Positions 54,250 through 63,373 of a stretch of 64,000 nt of DNA are shown in pieces. The stretch is from positions 124,001-188,000 of the forward strand of contig CAVXQD010000003.1 in the NCBI GenBank assembly GCA_963763885.1. The letters are read 5' to 3'. Below the pieces are notes generated by a model. It was not told where the DNA came from. It was given only the letters and a program-made list of their open reading frames with translations, and did no database searches. How positions within the stretch are numbered: the stretch's first letter is position 1; each line of letters opens with the position of its first letter. The translations under genes were made by a program, and so were the position numbers. Origin of the DNA: JANNBN01 sp963763885. GTDB taxonomy: Bacteria > Actinomycetota > Acidimicrobiia > Acidimicrobiales > JANYDT01.

Positions 54250-54480
54250 TGGGTCGACGATGCGGGCGAGCGGTCGGCGTGTGTAGTGGAGGGCGGGCCG
54301 TTGGATCTGGTTCGTCGGGCCGGATTCAGATTCGACGATAACTCCGGCATCCATACGGCGATGTGCTCGGCAACGGAGGCCACCGAGACGAGATCGTGCG
54401 ACACCAGGAGCACTCCTACGCCGAGATCGTTGGCGAGTTCGCGTACCAGCTCGATGACGGCGGCTTGGACCTAGACGTCG
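54250..54480 (-). pseudogene. remnant of an oligopeptide-type ABC transporter ATPase
   Basis: Reverse-strand reading gives VQAAVIELVRELANDLGVGV followed by LLVSHDLVSVASVAEHIAVW, the segment after Walker B with the H-loop SHD, as in OppD/DppD ATPases. The usual LDVSVQAA has a TAG in place of the Ser codon. After IAVW the family C-terminus (MDAGVIVESESGPTNQIQRP then ALHYTRRPLARIV) continues in another frame. Nothing of the Walker A or signature region remains. It is a decayed fragment. Confidence 0.7.
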
Positions 54481-54725
54481 CGACGCGACCGGAATCTGGG
54501 CGTTACAAGGTCGGCTACTCGAGAGACGGAAACTCCATCACCCAGAACCAAAAGTGGCCGAACTCCTAAGCGCGCTTACTTGACACAGTTTTGACACGGT
54601 GACACGCGTTTGACGCAGTTCTCCAGCTTCCAGGGGACTCGAAAGGCATCGACGGGAACGACCAGAAACATGCTCTGACCAGGTGAAACACCCGCTGAGC
54701 AGCGAAAAGGCAAACGAGAACATGC

Positions 54726-55011
54726 GGGTTCGATTCCCCCCACCTCCACTATTTGCCCTGGTCAGGGCATGCTTTTCATGCCTTGACACGGGTTTTGACA
54801 CAGTGTGAAAAGGGTGCGCGCCCGAGGAAGTGCCCATGACCTGCGGCAATGCCGGGTGGGCGCTGACACGGTTTTGACACGGCGCTGCATTGTCACCCTC
54901 GCCGGTACTGAGCCCGCTAGCTGCGCTTTCTGTTCTGATTCGGGGGGTCACATTCCCCCCACCTCGAAATTCGCTGCAATTAGCCGGAATGAGCCGGAAT
55001 TCGCCGACTAT
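54726..55011. repeat. island-junction repeat R2
   Basis: Starts with 24 bases of the ssrA 3' end (54726-54749), then TTTGCCCTGGTCAGGGCATG and CTTGACACGGGTTTTGACAC, a middle block with CATGACCTGCGGCAATGC (R1 has GTGACCTGCGCAAATGC), a degenerate core at 54944-54965, and an AATTCGC/GCCGG block. Order and spacing match R1 at 47221-47523, so two islands share the same end module. Confidence 0.75.
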
Positions 55012-55177
55012 CTGGCTAAGGGCCGGCCTGAACGAGGTGATCAAACGGCCTTCGGACTTCGAGGGTTCTACACCGCTGCTAACGAGGCGAAGGCTGCCTC
55101 GGGCGGGTTGCCGACAAACCTCACACCCACGCTGTGGGCCTTCGCGAACTGCGCGACCGAAAGCCAAAAGCGTTCGA

Positions 55178-55323
55178 TCAGTACTCGAGACCCAAGGCTT
55201 GGGCTTCGCGAGTCATCTCGTCGGCGATCTCGCGGCGTAGCGCCTCGTTCTTCGATCGAAACGTGTGGACGTCGGTGCGACATGACGGTTCTGTGATGCT
55301 GCCACCAGCCGGAAAACTGATCC
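55178..55323 (-). pseudogene. short open frame with a coding-like C-terminus, no start codon
   Basis: The gap 55012-55408 has no full gene. On the reverse strand an open stretch without any ATG/GTG/TTG start before its end half reads ...CRTDVHTFRSKNEALRREIA then DEMTREAQALGLEY-stop. The tail looks like real protein (charged helix) and could be the end of a lost antitoxin or phage gene. The function and origin are not recognised. Confidence 0.3.
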
Positions 55324-55408
55324 GTCAAGGGTAGATCGACCGCCGAGTTGTATTTGCTCTGGACAACTAGGTAGCGAGTCGGTACCAGTTCGGTAGTAGC
55401 GTGTGGTC

Positions 55409-55639
55409 ATGTCGATCCAGATCGCGTTGCGGCTCCCCGATGACGTGGTCAAGTACATCGATGCCGAGGTGGCCGCCGGAAGGGCTAAGAGTCGTTCCGA
55501 TGTCGTCGCTCGTTTTGTAGAACGAGACCGTCGACGGATACGGGCAGCCGAAGACGTCGAGCGTCTCCTCGCCGACCGCACGTCGGACTTCGATGATCTC
55601 GCCTTGGCAGCAGTGGCGACGAAGCTCGACATCGACTGA
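55409..55639 (+). CDS. ribbon-helix-helix antitoxin (MazE-like)
   Basis: 76 residues from ATG 55409. The N-terminal ribbon-helix-helix motif is IQIALRLPDDVVKYIDAEVA then GRAKSRSDVVARFVERDRRR; a C-terminal acidic helix would cover the toxin. Its stop TGA shares one base with the toxin's ATG. RHH antitoxins bind their own promoter with the toxin; the operator was not identified. Partner of the MazF-like toxin. Confidence 0.85.
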   Translation: MSIQIALRLPDDVVKYIDAEVAAGRAKSRSDVVARFVERDRRRIRAAEDVERLLADRTSDFDDLALAAVATKLDID

Positions 55640-55938
55640 TGCGGCCGATCCACATAGCGCAACTCGACAAGCCCCGCCCTGTCCTCATCCTGACGCGAGA
55701 CCTCGCACGCGTGGTGCTCACGAACGTGACCGTTGCACCGATCACGACTCGCGCACGCGGGCTCGCCGTCGAGGTGCCGGTCGGCGTGCGCAATGGCCTT
55801 GGCGAAGCATCGGTCGTGAGCTGCGACAACGTGCAGACCATTCCGGCGACGGCGCTCGGACGCCTCGTCGGATACCTGTTCGACGACGAAGAGCCCCTCC
55901 TGACGGAGGCCATCCTCGCTGCGTTCGACCTCACGTAA
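55639..55938 (+). CDS. mazF: MazF/PemK-type endoribonuclease toxin
   Basis: 99 residues. IHIAQLDKPRPVLILTRDLA at the N-terminus, then VTVAPITTRARGLAVEVPVG and ASVVSCDNVQTIPATALGRL, the usual MazF barrel. The catalytic Arg in the RPVLIL loop region and the Thr of PITT are present. It cuts single-stranded mRNA at short motifs. Frame intact, unlike the AbiEii toxins nearby. Probably a separate acquisition outside the ssrA repeats. Confidence 0.9.
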   Translation: MRPIHIAQLDKPRPVLILTRDLARVVLTNVTVAPITTRARGLAVEVPVGVRNGLGEASVVSCDNVQTIPATALGRLVGYLFDDEEPLLTEAILAAFDLT

Positions 55939-56058
55939 CCCGCTGCCAACGGCTAGGCCGATTACACGGCGGCTCGGTCACTGGCCGAGGAGTAGCCCTC
56001 CGGACAGCGGCGGCGGTTTACTGCTCGACGTTGTTCGGTTCGATGGCTTCGGGAGGCG

Positions 56059-57228
56059 TTGCAGATAACCGAGGTTCCCGATGTTCGACGCGCCGATCTT
56101 TTGTCTGCGTTGGCCACCGAGCTGATCTTCGAAAACGACGTCCCGGGCCGGAAACGAGCCGTGGACGCGCTCTGGGAGATCTTTCCTTCGTTGCCTCCCG
56201 AGGACTGCGCCCGACTACTGCAGAACGTCGCTGCGTTCGGCATGGTCTTCTCAATGGACCGGCTCGACCTCATCTGCCTTCACCTGGACCGTGCGGTGCA
56301 GGTCGCTAAAGCGGATCAGCTGCGCATGTTGCAGATGAACCGATTCATGCGGCATCTCCAACGGGGCAACCGTGATCAGGTCGACGAAGCCTTTCATGCC
56401 GCTGAGCAGCTGATGGCGAAACAGACAGGCCGTTGGCAATGGCTCCCGCACATGCTTGCGACGATCCGCTGTGTTGTGGACGGGGACCTCGCTGCCGCAG
56501 CAGGGGCCCGGAAGGTCGCGTCGGGACTACTGCGTACGCTGGATGTTCCGGAGGCGGAGAACTACAGCGTCACGATGCCAATCATGATCGGTCGCGAACA
56601 GCGATCGCTCGGAACGCTGCTCCGCTATGCCGAGGCGATGGAGACGGTGGGGTCAGCTTCCGGTCCGCCTCGGGCACTCGCTGCATTCATCCGGTTTGCG
56701 TCCGGCGATCTGGAATCCCCTCGCCGCGCATTGGACCTCGTCCGCGTAGAGGAGTTCGCCGACGATGCCGGCCATGCCGTCGTCGTCGCGCTGTGGAGCG
56801 AGATGGCCAGCACGCTCGGATCCGACGCACAACGGCGTGCCTTCATGGAGGCCCTGGAGATGGAAGCTGGCGTACACCTACTTGCCGGCGGGATCTACCT
56901 CGGCGCTGCGGATCGCCTGCGCGCGCTGCTACTCGATCGCCTCGGCGAGCACGAGCAGGCCGACACGCTGTTCGGAAACGCAGTCCGCCAGCATGAAGAC
57001 CTCCGCTCGCCCACCTGGGTCGCGCGCACCCAACTCGACTGGGCCGAGGCGCTCCTGCGCCGAAGTTCGATGGCTGAGGCGCGGGCCCACCTTGAAGCCG
57101 CCGCTGGAGCGCTCGGCGACCTCGACCTCCCCGACAACCAGCTCCGCCTCGCTGAACTCCGAGCGGGGTCAGCAAAACCCGGTGTAGCCGCTTGTGACCT
57201 CGGTTCCATAGACTCCAGTCATGAGTGA
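56059..57228 (+). pseudogene. 5'-truncated paralogue of the cyclase/ATPase regulator
   Basis: 389 codons matching the C-terminal third of the 47.6 kb regulator: RRADLLSALATELIFENDVP (regulator: QRADLLSQLATEMMFEADIP), GGIYLGAADRLRALLLDRLG, SPTWVARTQLDWAEALLRR and LDLPDNQLRLAELR. The cyclase and ATPase domains are missing; similarity starts near 56050 with no start codon better than TTG. Identity is roughly three bases in four, so it is an old paralogue, not a recent copy. The end overlaps the Uma2 gene start by eight bases. Confidence 0.75.
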
Positions 57229-57772
57229 CGCTGCCGTTGCCCCGATGGACGAAGAAGAGTTCGTCGCGTTCGAACTCGCCAGCCCCGAACGCCACGAATT
57301 CGTCGACGGCGTGATCCGGGCTATGACCGGGGCGTCGATCCGCCACAACGACGTCGCCCTGAACTTGGCGATGGCCTTGCGTGCCGCGGCGAAGGGCACC
57401 CGGTGCAAGGTGAACATCGAGGGGGTGCGCCTCAAGGTCAACAGCCGCCGGCATTACTACCCCGACGTGATGGTCAGCTGTGAGGAGCCCAACGACACCC
57501 ACTCCCAATCGGCCCCGTGCCTTATCGCCGAGGTCCTCTCGCCCACCACCTCGTCGATCGACCGTGGTGAGAAGCGCATTTCGTACATGGCGTTGCCATC
57601 GCTCCGTCACCTTTTGCTCATCGACCTCGAGGCCGGCAACATCGAGCATCAGTGGCGCGCCAACAGCGACGACGCCTGGTTCTTCGAAATCGGCATCCCC
57701 GGCGCCACGCTCCACCTGACGTGTCCGCAAGCGGCATTAATCAGCGTGGACGACATCCTCGTCGAAGCCTGA
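57221..57772 (+). CDS. Uma2 family endonuclease (DUF820)
   Basis: 183 residues from ATG 57221. PD-(D/E)XK nuclease-like fold: FELASPERHEFVDGVIRAMT, HNDVALNLAMALR, YYPDVMVSCEEPND with the catalytic Asp, and CLIAEVLSPTTSSIDRGEKR with the Glu-x-Val, then YMALPSLRHLLLID. Uma2 genes are common in cyanobacteria and actinobacteria, often many per genome. Their role is unclear; some may be transposon-derived. Confidence 0.9.
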   Translation: MSDAAVAPMDEEEFVAFELASPERHEFVDGVIRAMTGASIRHNDVALNLAMALRAAAKGTRCKVNIEGVRLKVNSRRHYYPDVMVSCEEPNDTHSQSAPCLIAEVLSPTTSSIDRGEKRISYMALPSLRHLLLIDLEAGNIEHQWRANSDDAWFFEIGIPGATLHLTCPQAALISVDDILVEA

Positions 57773-57833
57773 CGAAGGCGTCGTCGGTCAGCCGCGGCCT
57801 TCGCGCAAGTCTCGCCGGTCATACGATGGACTG

Positions 57834-58649
57834 GTGGACCTCGCTGGAATCGTTGACCTTGCTCGGTACTCCATCGTTGGTGCGAATTCCGACGCGCGCA
57901 CTGCGCTGATTTCGAGGTGCCAGGAGCAGCTCGCTGCTGTTGGTGCAGCGGTGTTGGAAGGCTTTGTACTACCCGAGGCACTAGCGCGGATCGTCGCGCA
58001 CGTCGATCCACTTGCCCCACTCGCATTTCATAAAGCAAAGCAACACAACGTGTATCTGGAAGCCGACGATCCGGACTACCCCGATGATCATCCCCGGAAT
58101 GCAAAAGAGACCACGACGTCGGCCACGCTCGGCAATCACCACCTGCAGGGATGCGCGGAACTTCAGGCCCTCTACGCATCCGATGACTTCAAGGCATTCG
58201 TTGCAGAGGCACTCGGTTACGAGCGCCTGTATCCGTACCAAGACGCGGTGTCGGGAGTGAACGTACTTTTCTATGCGCCCGGCACAGCGCTCGGCTGGCA
58301 CTTTGACAACGCAGAATTCACCACCACATTGATGATCCGCGAAGCCGCTTCCGGCGCGGCGTTCGAGTACGTCCCGTTCCTTCGGACGGACACTGACCGC
58401 GCCTACGACGCCATAGCTGCGTTGCGATCGGGCGAACAAACCCCCGAAAAATCGGGAGTGCGGCAACTGTTCCAAACCGACGGAACCCTGGTGTTGTTCA
58501 AGGGTTCGAGAACGGTTCACCGCGTCACAACCGTCGAAGGTCCCGTAACCCGATTGCTGTCGACGATGACCTTCTCACCCGTCGAAGGAGCTCGGCTCGC
58601 GCCAGTCACCCAAAAGACATTTTACGATTACACCGAGCCCCAGGACTGA
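57834..58649 (+). CDS. 2-oxoglutarate / Fe(II) dioxygenase family protein
   Basis: 271 residues from GTG 57834. The double-stranded beta-helix core has VNVLFYAPGTALGWHFDNAE with the HxD iron pair, a distal His in LVLFKGSRTVHRVTTVEGPV and the following Arg of VTRLLSTMTFSP for 2-oxoglutarate. A long N-terminal part has HKAKQHNVYLEADDPDYPDD. This resembles enzymes that hydroxylate or halogenate small molecules such as amino acids. There are no clear pathway neighbours. Confidence 0.8.
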   Translation: MDLAGIVDLARYSIVGANSDARTALISRCQEQLAAVGAAVLEGFVLPEALARIVAHVDPLAPLAFHKAKQHNVYLEADDPDYPDDHPRNAKETTTSATLGNHHLQGCAELQALYASDDFKAFVAEALGYERLYPYQDAVSGVNVLFYAPGTALGWHFDNAEFTTTLMIREAASGAAFEYVPFLRTDTDRAYDAIAALRSGEQTPEKSGVRQLFQTDGTLVLFKGSRTVHRVTTVEGPVTRLLSTMTFSPVEGARLAPVTQKTFYDYTEPQD

Positions 58650-58750
58650 TGGCGAGGCATGGAGTCGCATCGCATCTTTTATCGGCGCATGGACGGGTGC
58701 CGTCTCTTCTGTCAGCTCGCAAGATCTCTGCTGATGTAAGACTCTGAACG

Positions 58751-59512
58751 ATGATCGACGGTCGCATTACGTTTCCAGGGAATCCATGGCCGAACGGTCA
58801 TCGCGTGATCGAATGCGCGCTTACTGCCAACCTGCAGCTATTCAACGATCCGTTAAGCAACGGTAATGAGCTGCGGCGCCGTCTGGCCGTGGGAGTCGAA
58901 CTGCGCACCGCAGATTATGACGAAGAGCCGCCGACAACTTCAGACGATGACCCAGACGCTACCGACTGGAACTCGCCCGGCGCGTGGACAAACTACGGCA
59001 GCTGTTGGCTGGGCCCGAGTGCGTCGAGCGAAACTCCCGGCATCACTGTTTCAGACGGCACGGTACCGTTCGCATTCGGCGCGCCCAACTATCGATTCAC
59101 CTCTGACATGCTCCCCGTCGAATGGGACCGCTTCATGGCCACCGCTGCATTCGGGATCTACCTGCAAGGTCACGACGCGGTAGCAGGACACGAAATCGCT
59201 CTCCACAGCCGCCAAGACAACGGCACCTATACCGTGGATTGGACCGGCAGAATTGCCTCTGCCTACATCGGACACACAACGTTCGACCACACATTTGTTG
59301 CCCACATCACTGGCGTCAGCCTGGAGTCAATCATGATGTTCGACTTCGATGCTGATCGTATGCGGGATTACTTCGGGCTTGACTGGAACCCCAGTCACAG
59401 CGCACGAGACGAACTCGCTCCGTTTGTCGCCGACATCGACTCATTCACGTTTGAGCTACGAGACCACGGAATCGGTCGCCAGGTCACGTACGCCATCCCA
59501 CCATCGATCTGA
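58751..59512 (+). CDS. hypothetical protein
   Basis: 253 residues, not recognised. It begins MIDGRITFPGNPWPNGHRVI, is acidic throughout (DYDEEPPTTSDDDPDATDWN) and has many aromatic residues, with no signal peptide and no membrane helix. The second half has a regular beta pattern (IASAYIGHTTFDHTFVAHIT). The ATG is well placed about 100 bases after the oxygenase gene. It may be a cytosolic immunity-type or stress protein; nothing in the sequence shows which. Confidence 0.55.
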   Translation: MIDGRITFPGNPWPNGHRVIECALTANLQLFNDPLSNGNELRRRLAVGVELRTADYDEEPPTTSDDDPDATDWNSPGAWTNYGSCWLGPSASSETPGITVSDGTVPFAFGAPNYRFTSDMLPVEWDRFMATAAFGIYLQGHDAVAGHEIALHSRQDNGTYTVDWTGRIASAYIGHTTFDHTFVAHITGVSLESIMMFDFDADRMRDYFGLDWNPSHSARDELAPFVADIDSFTFELRDHGIGRQVTYAIPPSI

Positions 59513-59551
59513 CGTGAGTGCTGCGTTCCTCGTCCAGTTCGGTCGGCTGCG

Positions 59552-60583
59552 TCAGATGAGCTGCTTCACGGCGTGGATCTCGCCGTCGTCGATTCGGCCA
59601 GACGGCACGTAGCGGCGGGCGCGGAACATCGGTGCCGGAGAACCCAGGCCTTCTCTCCAGTTCACCTCGATGGCGGTTGCGCCTTGCTCGCGGCACCGGT
59701 CCTCGAACAGATTGAGCGCGGCCGAGCCGATGCCGCGGCGTTGATGCATCCTGTCGACAAGGAAGCGCCAGAGGTACGGGTTGCGGGTGGCGGTGACCTC
59801 GGTGGCCATGAGGAACCCGACGATGTCGCCGTCGGCTTCGATCGCTCGATACCACGGGACCAGCTGCGCGTCGTCGCGCCTTGGCGGTGCGAGCGCGTCC
59901 CGGAAGTTGCGCAGCATGGGCGAGACGAAACGTTCCTGGGACTTGTGGGTGGCCAGGTTGCCCACCGCCTCGCTGTTGTCCGCAGTGACCGGCACAAAGT
60001 TCACGACCGCTGGACGTCGACGGGAGCGGTTGCACCATGCGTCCCAGTCCGAGCGGGTCATGCCGTACAGCATGTCGTCGGAGCAGTCGTCTCCGACCCA
60101 GAACGATTGGCGGGTGAGACCCTCGAAGGTCATCCCGCAGGCTTCAAGCACGCGCGCCGACGCAGGATTGTCAGGGTGCAGAGTTGCCGCTACACGGCTG
60201 ACACCAACGTCGGTGAAGAGGTAGTGGATCAATGCCTGGGCTGCCTCGGTCGCATAGCCCTGACCCCAATGGTCGGGATGGAAGGTGTAGCCGATCGCAG
60301 CACTGCGGCCGCCCCAAGAAATTTCGACGGCGAGATCGCCCAGGATCTGCTCCGGGTTGGCCGCTTTTACAACCGTGAGCGACCACCACGTGCCATCGGT
60401 CGGGCCGTCCAATGCCACGCCTGCGGCCGTTTTCTGTTCGGCCCGTGCCCGTGAGTACGGCAATTCCCAATCCTGATAGCGGGCGACCTCGGGGAGGTTG
60501 CGTCGAATGAAGGCCGCCTCGGCATCGCTGAGGAATGGCGGCCGCAGGATGAGACGTTCGGTGCGGATTGGTTCGAAGGTCAC
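59552..60583 (-). CDS. double GNAT acetyltransferase
   Basis: 343 residues from GTG 60583, just before the family start VTFEPIRTERLILRP; a start 29 codons earlier is possible. Domain 1 (about 1-185) is RimJ/RimL-like: GYTFHPDHWGQGYATEAAQA binds acetyl-CoA, then PDNPASARVLEACGM. Domain 2 (about 195-343) is a second, simpler GNAT with RMHQRRGIGSAALNLFEDRC then REQGATAIEVNW. The two are joined by a basic linker (NRSRRRPAVVNF). Each would use acetyl-CoA; substrates unknown. Confidence 0.82.
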   Translation of the reverse strand: MTFEPIRTERLILRPPFLSDAEAAFIRRNLPEVARYQDWELPYSRARAEQKTAAGVALDGPTDGTWWSLTVVKAANPEQILGDLAVEISWGGRSAAIGYTFHPDHWGQGYATEAAQALIHYLFTDVGVSRVAATLHPDNPASARVLEACGMTFEGLTRQSFWVGDDCSDDMLYGMTRSDWDAWCNRSRRRPAVVNFVPVTADNSEAVGNLATHKSQERFVSPMLRNFRDALAPPRRDDAQLVPWYRAIEADGDIVGFLMATEVTATRNPYLWRFLVDRMHQRRGIGSAALNLFEDRCREQGATAIEVNWREGLGSPAPMFRARRYVPSGRIDDGEIHAVKQLI

Positions 60584-60692
60584 GCGAATCGATGGTACCC
60601 GGCGCCGCACGCAGCGAAGGCGTTGCTCGCTAGCCAACTCAGGACGCAGATCGATCGAACCGCGTCGCACTGCAATGCATCGGCAACCTTCG

Positions 60693-61472
60693 CTACGAAG
60701 TCGCTACTTCAGCTCGAACCGGAATGGTGAAACGGTCGTAGCGGTCGTACACGGAAAACCCGAGTCGCTCGTACATGCCGAAGCCAAGCTTGCTTGCCTG
60801 TAACACCACTCGAGTCGCGCCAAGGGCGAAGAGATGATTCGTGGCCTCGCTGGTAATCATTGCGGCGAACCCACGTCCGCGGAATTCCGGAGGAGTAGCG
60901 ACCGAGTAAATGCCGCCCGTCTCACCCGACAGATACCCGCACGCAGCGGTAACCGGCACATCACCATCGAACCCGATGTGCCAATAAGTGCCGGCAGCGC
61001 TGTACCCCTGCTGATGCGCCATCAGCCACGCCATGCCCGGCTTCGCGTAACCACGCTCGCAAAGATCACCAAAAACTGCCGCAGACTCCGCATGGTTTAC
61101 TAAACGGAAACGCAAGCCCGACCGAGGGGTGTTCGTTGGTGTACTTACGACCATCGCGGGCGACGGCTCGGAATCGGTGACCAAATTGCGTCGTGCCGCC
61201 TCGGTGGCGAACGAGGGGTCACTCAACGGAGCCCACAGAACAAACGCCCGTTGAAGGCCGGCAAAGAAGTTGATCGCATCATCGAAGAACTCGGCCGCCG
61301 TCACACGTGGATCGGTTGGGATGGCCGTGTCCACGTAGGCATGAGGGACCGTCACCGGACCAGCAATAGCGACACCGCCACGAATATCAGCGACTGAACC
61401 AATACGCCCAGCAGTCAACCGAACGAACCCAGCCAAGTTCAACGCACCCGCTTGATTCACATGCACAGCCAA
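60693..61472 (-). CDS. GNAT family acetyltransferase
   Basis: 259 residues. A long N-terminal part (FVRLTAGRIGSVADIRGGVA...) precedes a C-terminal GNAT core with GGIYSVATPPEFRGRGFAAM then ITSEATNHLFALGATRVVLQ and LGFGMYERLGFSVYDRYDRF. RGRGFA is the acetyl-CoA loop. The layout resembles two-domain GNATs in which the N-terminal half is degenerate. Separate from the double GNAT gene by 109 bases, same strand. Confidence 0.8.
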   Translation of the reverse strand: MAVHVNQAGALNLAGFVRLTAGRIGSVADIRGGVAIAGPVTVPHAYVDTAIPTDPRVTAAEFFDDAINFFAGLQRAFVLWAPLSDPSFATEAARRNLVTDSEPSPAMVVSTPTNTPRSGLRFRLVNHAESAAVFGDLCERGYAKPGMAWLMAHQQGYSAAGTYWHIGFDGDVPVTAACGYLSGETGGIYSVATPPEFRGRGFAAMITSEATNHLFALGATRVVLQASKLGFGMYERLGFSVYDRYDRFTIPVRAEVATS

Positions 61473-61638
61473 TGATCGCGCACGACTGCGGGGCGAGCGA
61501 CCCGAGCGGATGAATGGCTCAGATTTGCCAGTTCAAGTCGGTGATCCGGTACCTCGTTTCGATGTCTTTCCCGACAGAACGCGGCAAGTGTGATCAGGAT
61601 CACGGAACTGCACTGAGCTGTCAGCAACAGTGGCCATC

Positions 61639-63033
61639 ATGACCCAGCGCACAATTGACGTCGACTACCTCATCATCGGCGGAGGGGCCGTCGGCATGGC
61701 CTTCGCCGACTCGCTTCTCACCGAGACCAGCGCCACGATGGCGATCATCGACCGGCATCATCGGCCCGGCGGGCACTGGAACGACGCCTACCCGTTCGTC
61801 CGTCTCCACCAGCCGGCCGGGAACTACGGGGTGAACTCACGTCCGCTCGGAACAGGGGCCAAGGACGAGGTCGGCCACAACAAGGGCATGTACGAGCTGG
61901 CCTCTGGCCAGGAGGTACTCAGCCACTTCGACCTTGTGATGCAGCAGCGTTTCTTGGCCTCCGGCCGCGTTCACTGGTTCCCGATGAGCAACGCCACCGA
62001 CGATGGCGTTGTGACCTCGTTGCTCTCCGGAGACACCACAATAATCGGCGCGCGTACGATCGTGGATGCAACGCACTCGAAGATGAACGTCCCGTCGACG
62101 CACACGCCGGGGTTCATGGTTTCGCCGGACGTCGCGTTCATCCCTCCGAACGGGCTGCCCCGCGTCGCACACGCCCACCCCGCCTACGTCGTGATTGGAG
62201 CGGGCAAGACCGCCATGGACACGATCATCTGGCTGCTCGACAATGGCGCCGATCCCGGCTCGATCCGCTGGATTATGCCCCGTGATTCCTGGCTGCTGCG
62301 CCGGGGGAACTTCCAGCCCAGCCGCGAGTTTTTCCCCGACGCGGTGCGCAGCCTCGCCGGTCAGGTCGAGGCAGTCGAGGGCGCCGCTTCGATCGACGAG
62401 GTGTTCGAGCGACTGGAGGTATCGGGCGAACTGGCCAGGATCGACCCGAGTATTCGACCAGAGGCCTACCACTGCGCCGTGATCAGCGACGGCGAACTCG
62501 AGCAGCTGCGACGCGTCGCGGGCATCGTCCGCATGGGCCGGGTGCGCGCCATCGAGGACGACCGCATCGTGCTCGAAGGCGGCGAGATTCCAACGGGTCC
62601 GGGCGTCCTGCACATCGACTGCTCTGCTGCGGGCATCCCGACCCTGGCGTCGAAGCCGGTGTTCGAAGGGAACCGCATCACGCTGCAGTGGATCCGGATC
62701 TGTCAGCCGACGTTCAGCGCTGCGCTTATTGGAGTCGTGGAGGCCTCGGTCGCGGACGAGTCCGAGAAGAACCGGATCTGTTCACCGATCGTTCCTCCCA
62801 CCGCCCCGCGCGACTGGCTAGCCATGCTGGTGGTGGAGCTGGCCAACCGTCAGCTCTGGCCCACGATCCCGGCCGTCGCCTCGTTCCTTGCGACATCTCG
62901 ACTCTCGGGCGGCTTCCATCAGCACCTCGCGTCGCTCACACCTGAAGACACCGAGATCTGGGCGGATCTGCGTCGCTACCTGGCAGCCGTCGGCCCGGCT
63001 GCCGCCAACGCACGCCGGCTGCTCGAGGCTTGA
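61639..63033 (+). CDS. FAD-dependent oxidoreductase (flavin monooxygenase-like)
   Basis: 464 residues from ATG 61639; a GTG three codons upstream is an alternative. N-terminal FAD site VDYLIIGGGAVGMAFADSLL, then RHHRPGGHWNDAYPFVRLHQ, as in NAD(P)-binding flavin oxidoreductases. A second Rossmann site, AYVVIGAGKTAMDTIIWLLD, lies near residue 190. The Baeyer-Villiger fingerprint is absent, so it is not the same class as the monooxygenase at 41-43 kb. Substrate unknown. It may belong to a multi-gene actinobacterial family of cytosolic flavoproteins. Confidence 0.8.
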   Translation: MTQRTIDVDYLIIGGGAVGMAFADSLLTETSATMAIIDRHHRPGGHWNDAYPFVRLHQPAGNYGVNSRPLGTGAKDEVGHNKGMYELASGQEVLSHFDLVMQQRFLASGRVHWFPMSNATDDGVVTSLLSGDTTIIGARTIVDATHSKMNVPSTHTPGFMVSPDVAFIPPNGLPRVAHAHPAYVVIGAGKTAMDTIIWLLDNGADPGSIRWIMPRDSWLLRRGNFQPSREFFPDAVRSLAGQVEAVEGAASIDEVFERLEVSGELARIDPSIRPEAYHCAVISDGELEQLRRVAGIVRMGRVRAIEDDRIVLEGGEIPTGPGVLHIDCSAAGIPTLASKPVFEGNRITLQWIRICQPTFSAALIGVVEASVADESEKNRICSPIVPPTAPRDWLAMLVVELANRQLWPTIPAVASFLATSRLSGGFHQHLASLTPEDTEIWADLRRYLAAVGPAAANARRLLEA

Positions 63034-63373
63034 CCTCCGCTGACCCACCACACAAAGATGGTGATGACACATATCGGCGTGCCGGCCGATTCGCCTGGTG
63101 GCCAAGGTTTGGCAATGGGAATCTCGAAGCTCGAGCACGCGTGGCCGACCAACCCCGATGACCTTCCTGACTCGGAAGTCACCACCCAGTCGGGGCCTAG
63201 TCCTTCGGTGAAAGTGGGCTGAGAACTCTGAGCGCGGGCTGTGGATTCCTGAGCCAATCGCAACGTCCTAGCTGGCGGAAAATCACGATCTCCAAGCGAT
63301 GTTTCCATCGGCGCACGTACCGGAACCGTGACCGGTTTGCCGAAGAACGGCGTTGTTGGTTGTCTCCAAGAAG
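63034..63373. other. intergenic stretch, nothing seen
   Basis: 340 bases between the flavoprotein gene and the convergent phnA-like gene. No reading frame has plausible protein character, and no hairpin with a T run or long repeat was found by eye. Confidence 0.6.

Larger units (their letters stand above)
47246..54749. mobile_element. ssrA island B
   Basis: A 7.5 kb segment between the second and third exact ssrA-end copies. Cargo: a 1103-residue cyclase/ATPase regulator, two damaged AbiE modules placed tail to tail, and an ABC-transporter remnant. Codon use in the regulator is strongly GC3-rich (GACGTC, CTCGCC), unlike the flanking core genes, which supports transfer. No integrase is visible. 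Bounds assume the exact repeat copies are the ends. Confidence 0.65.
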
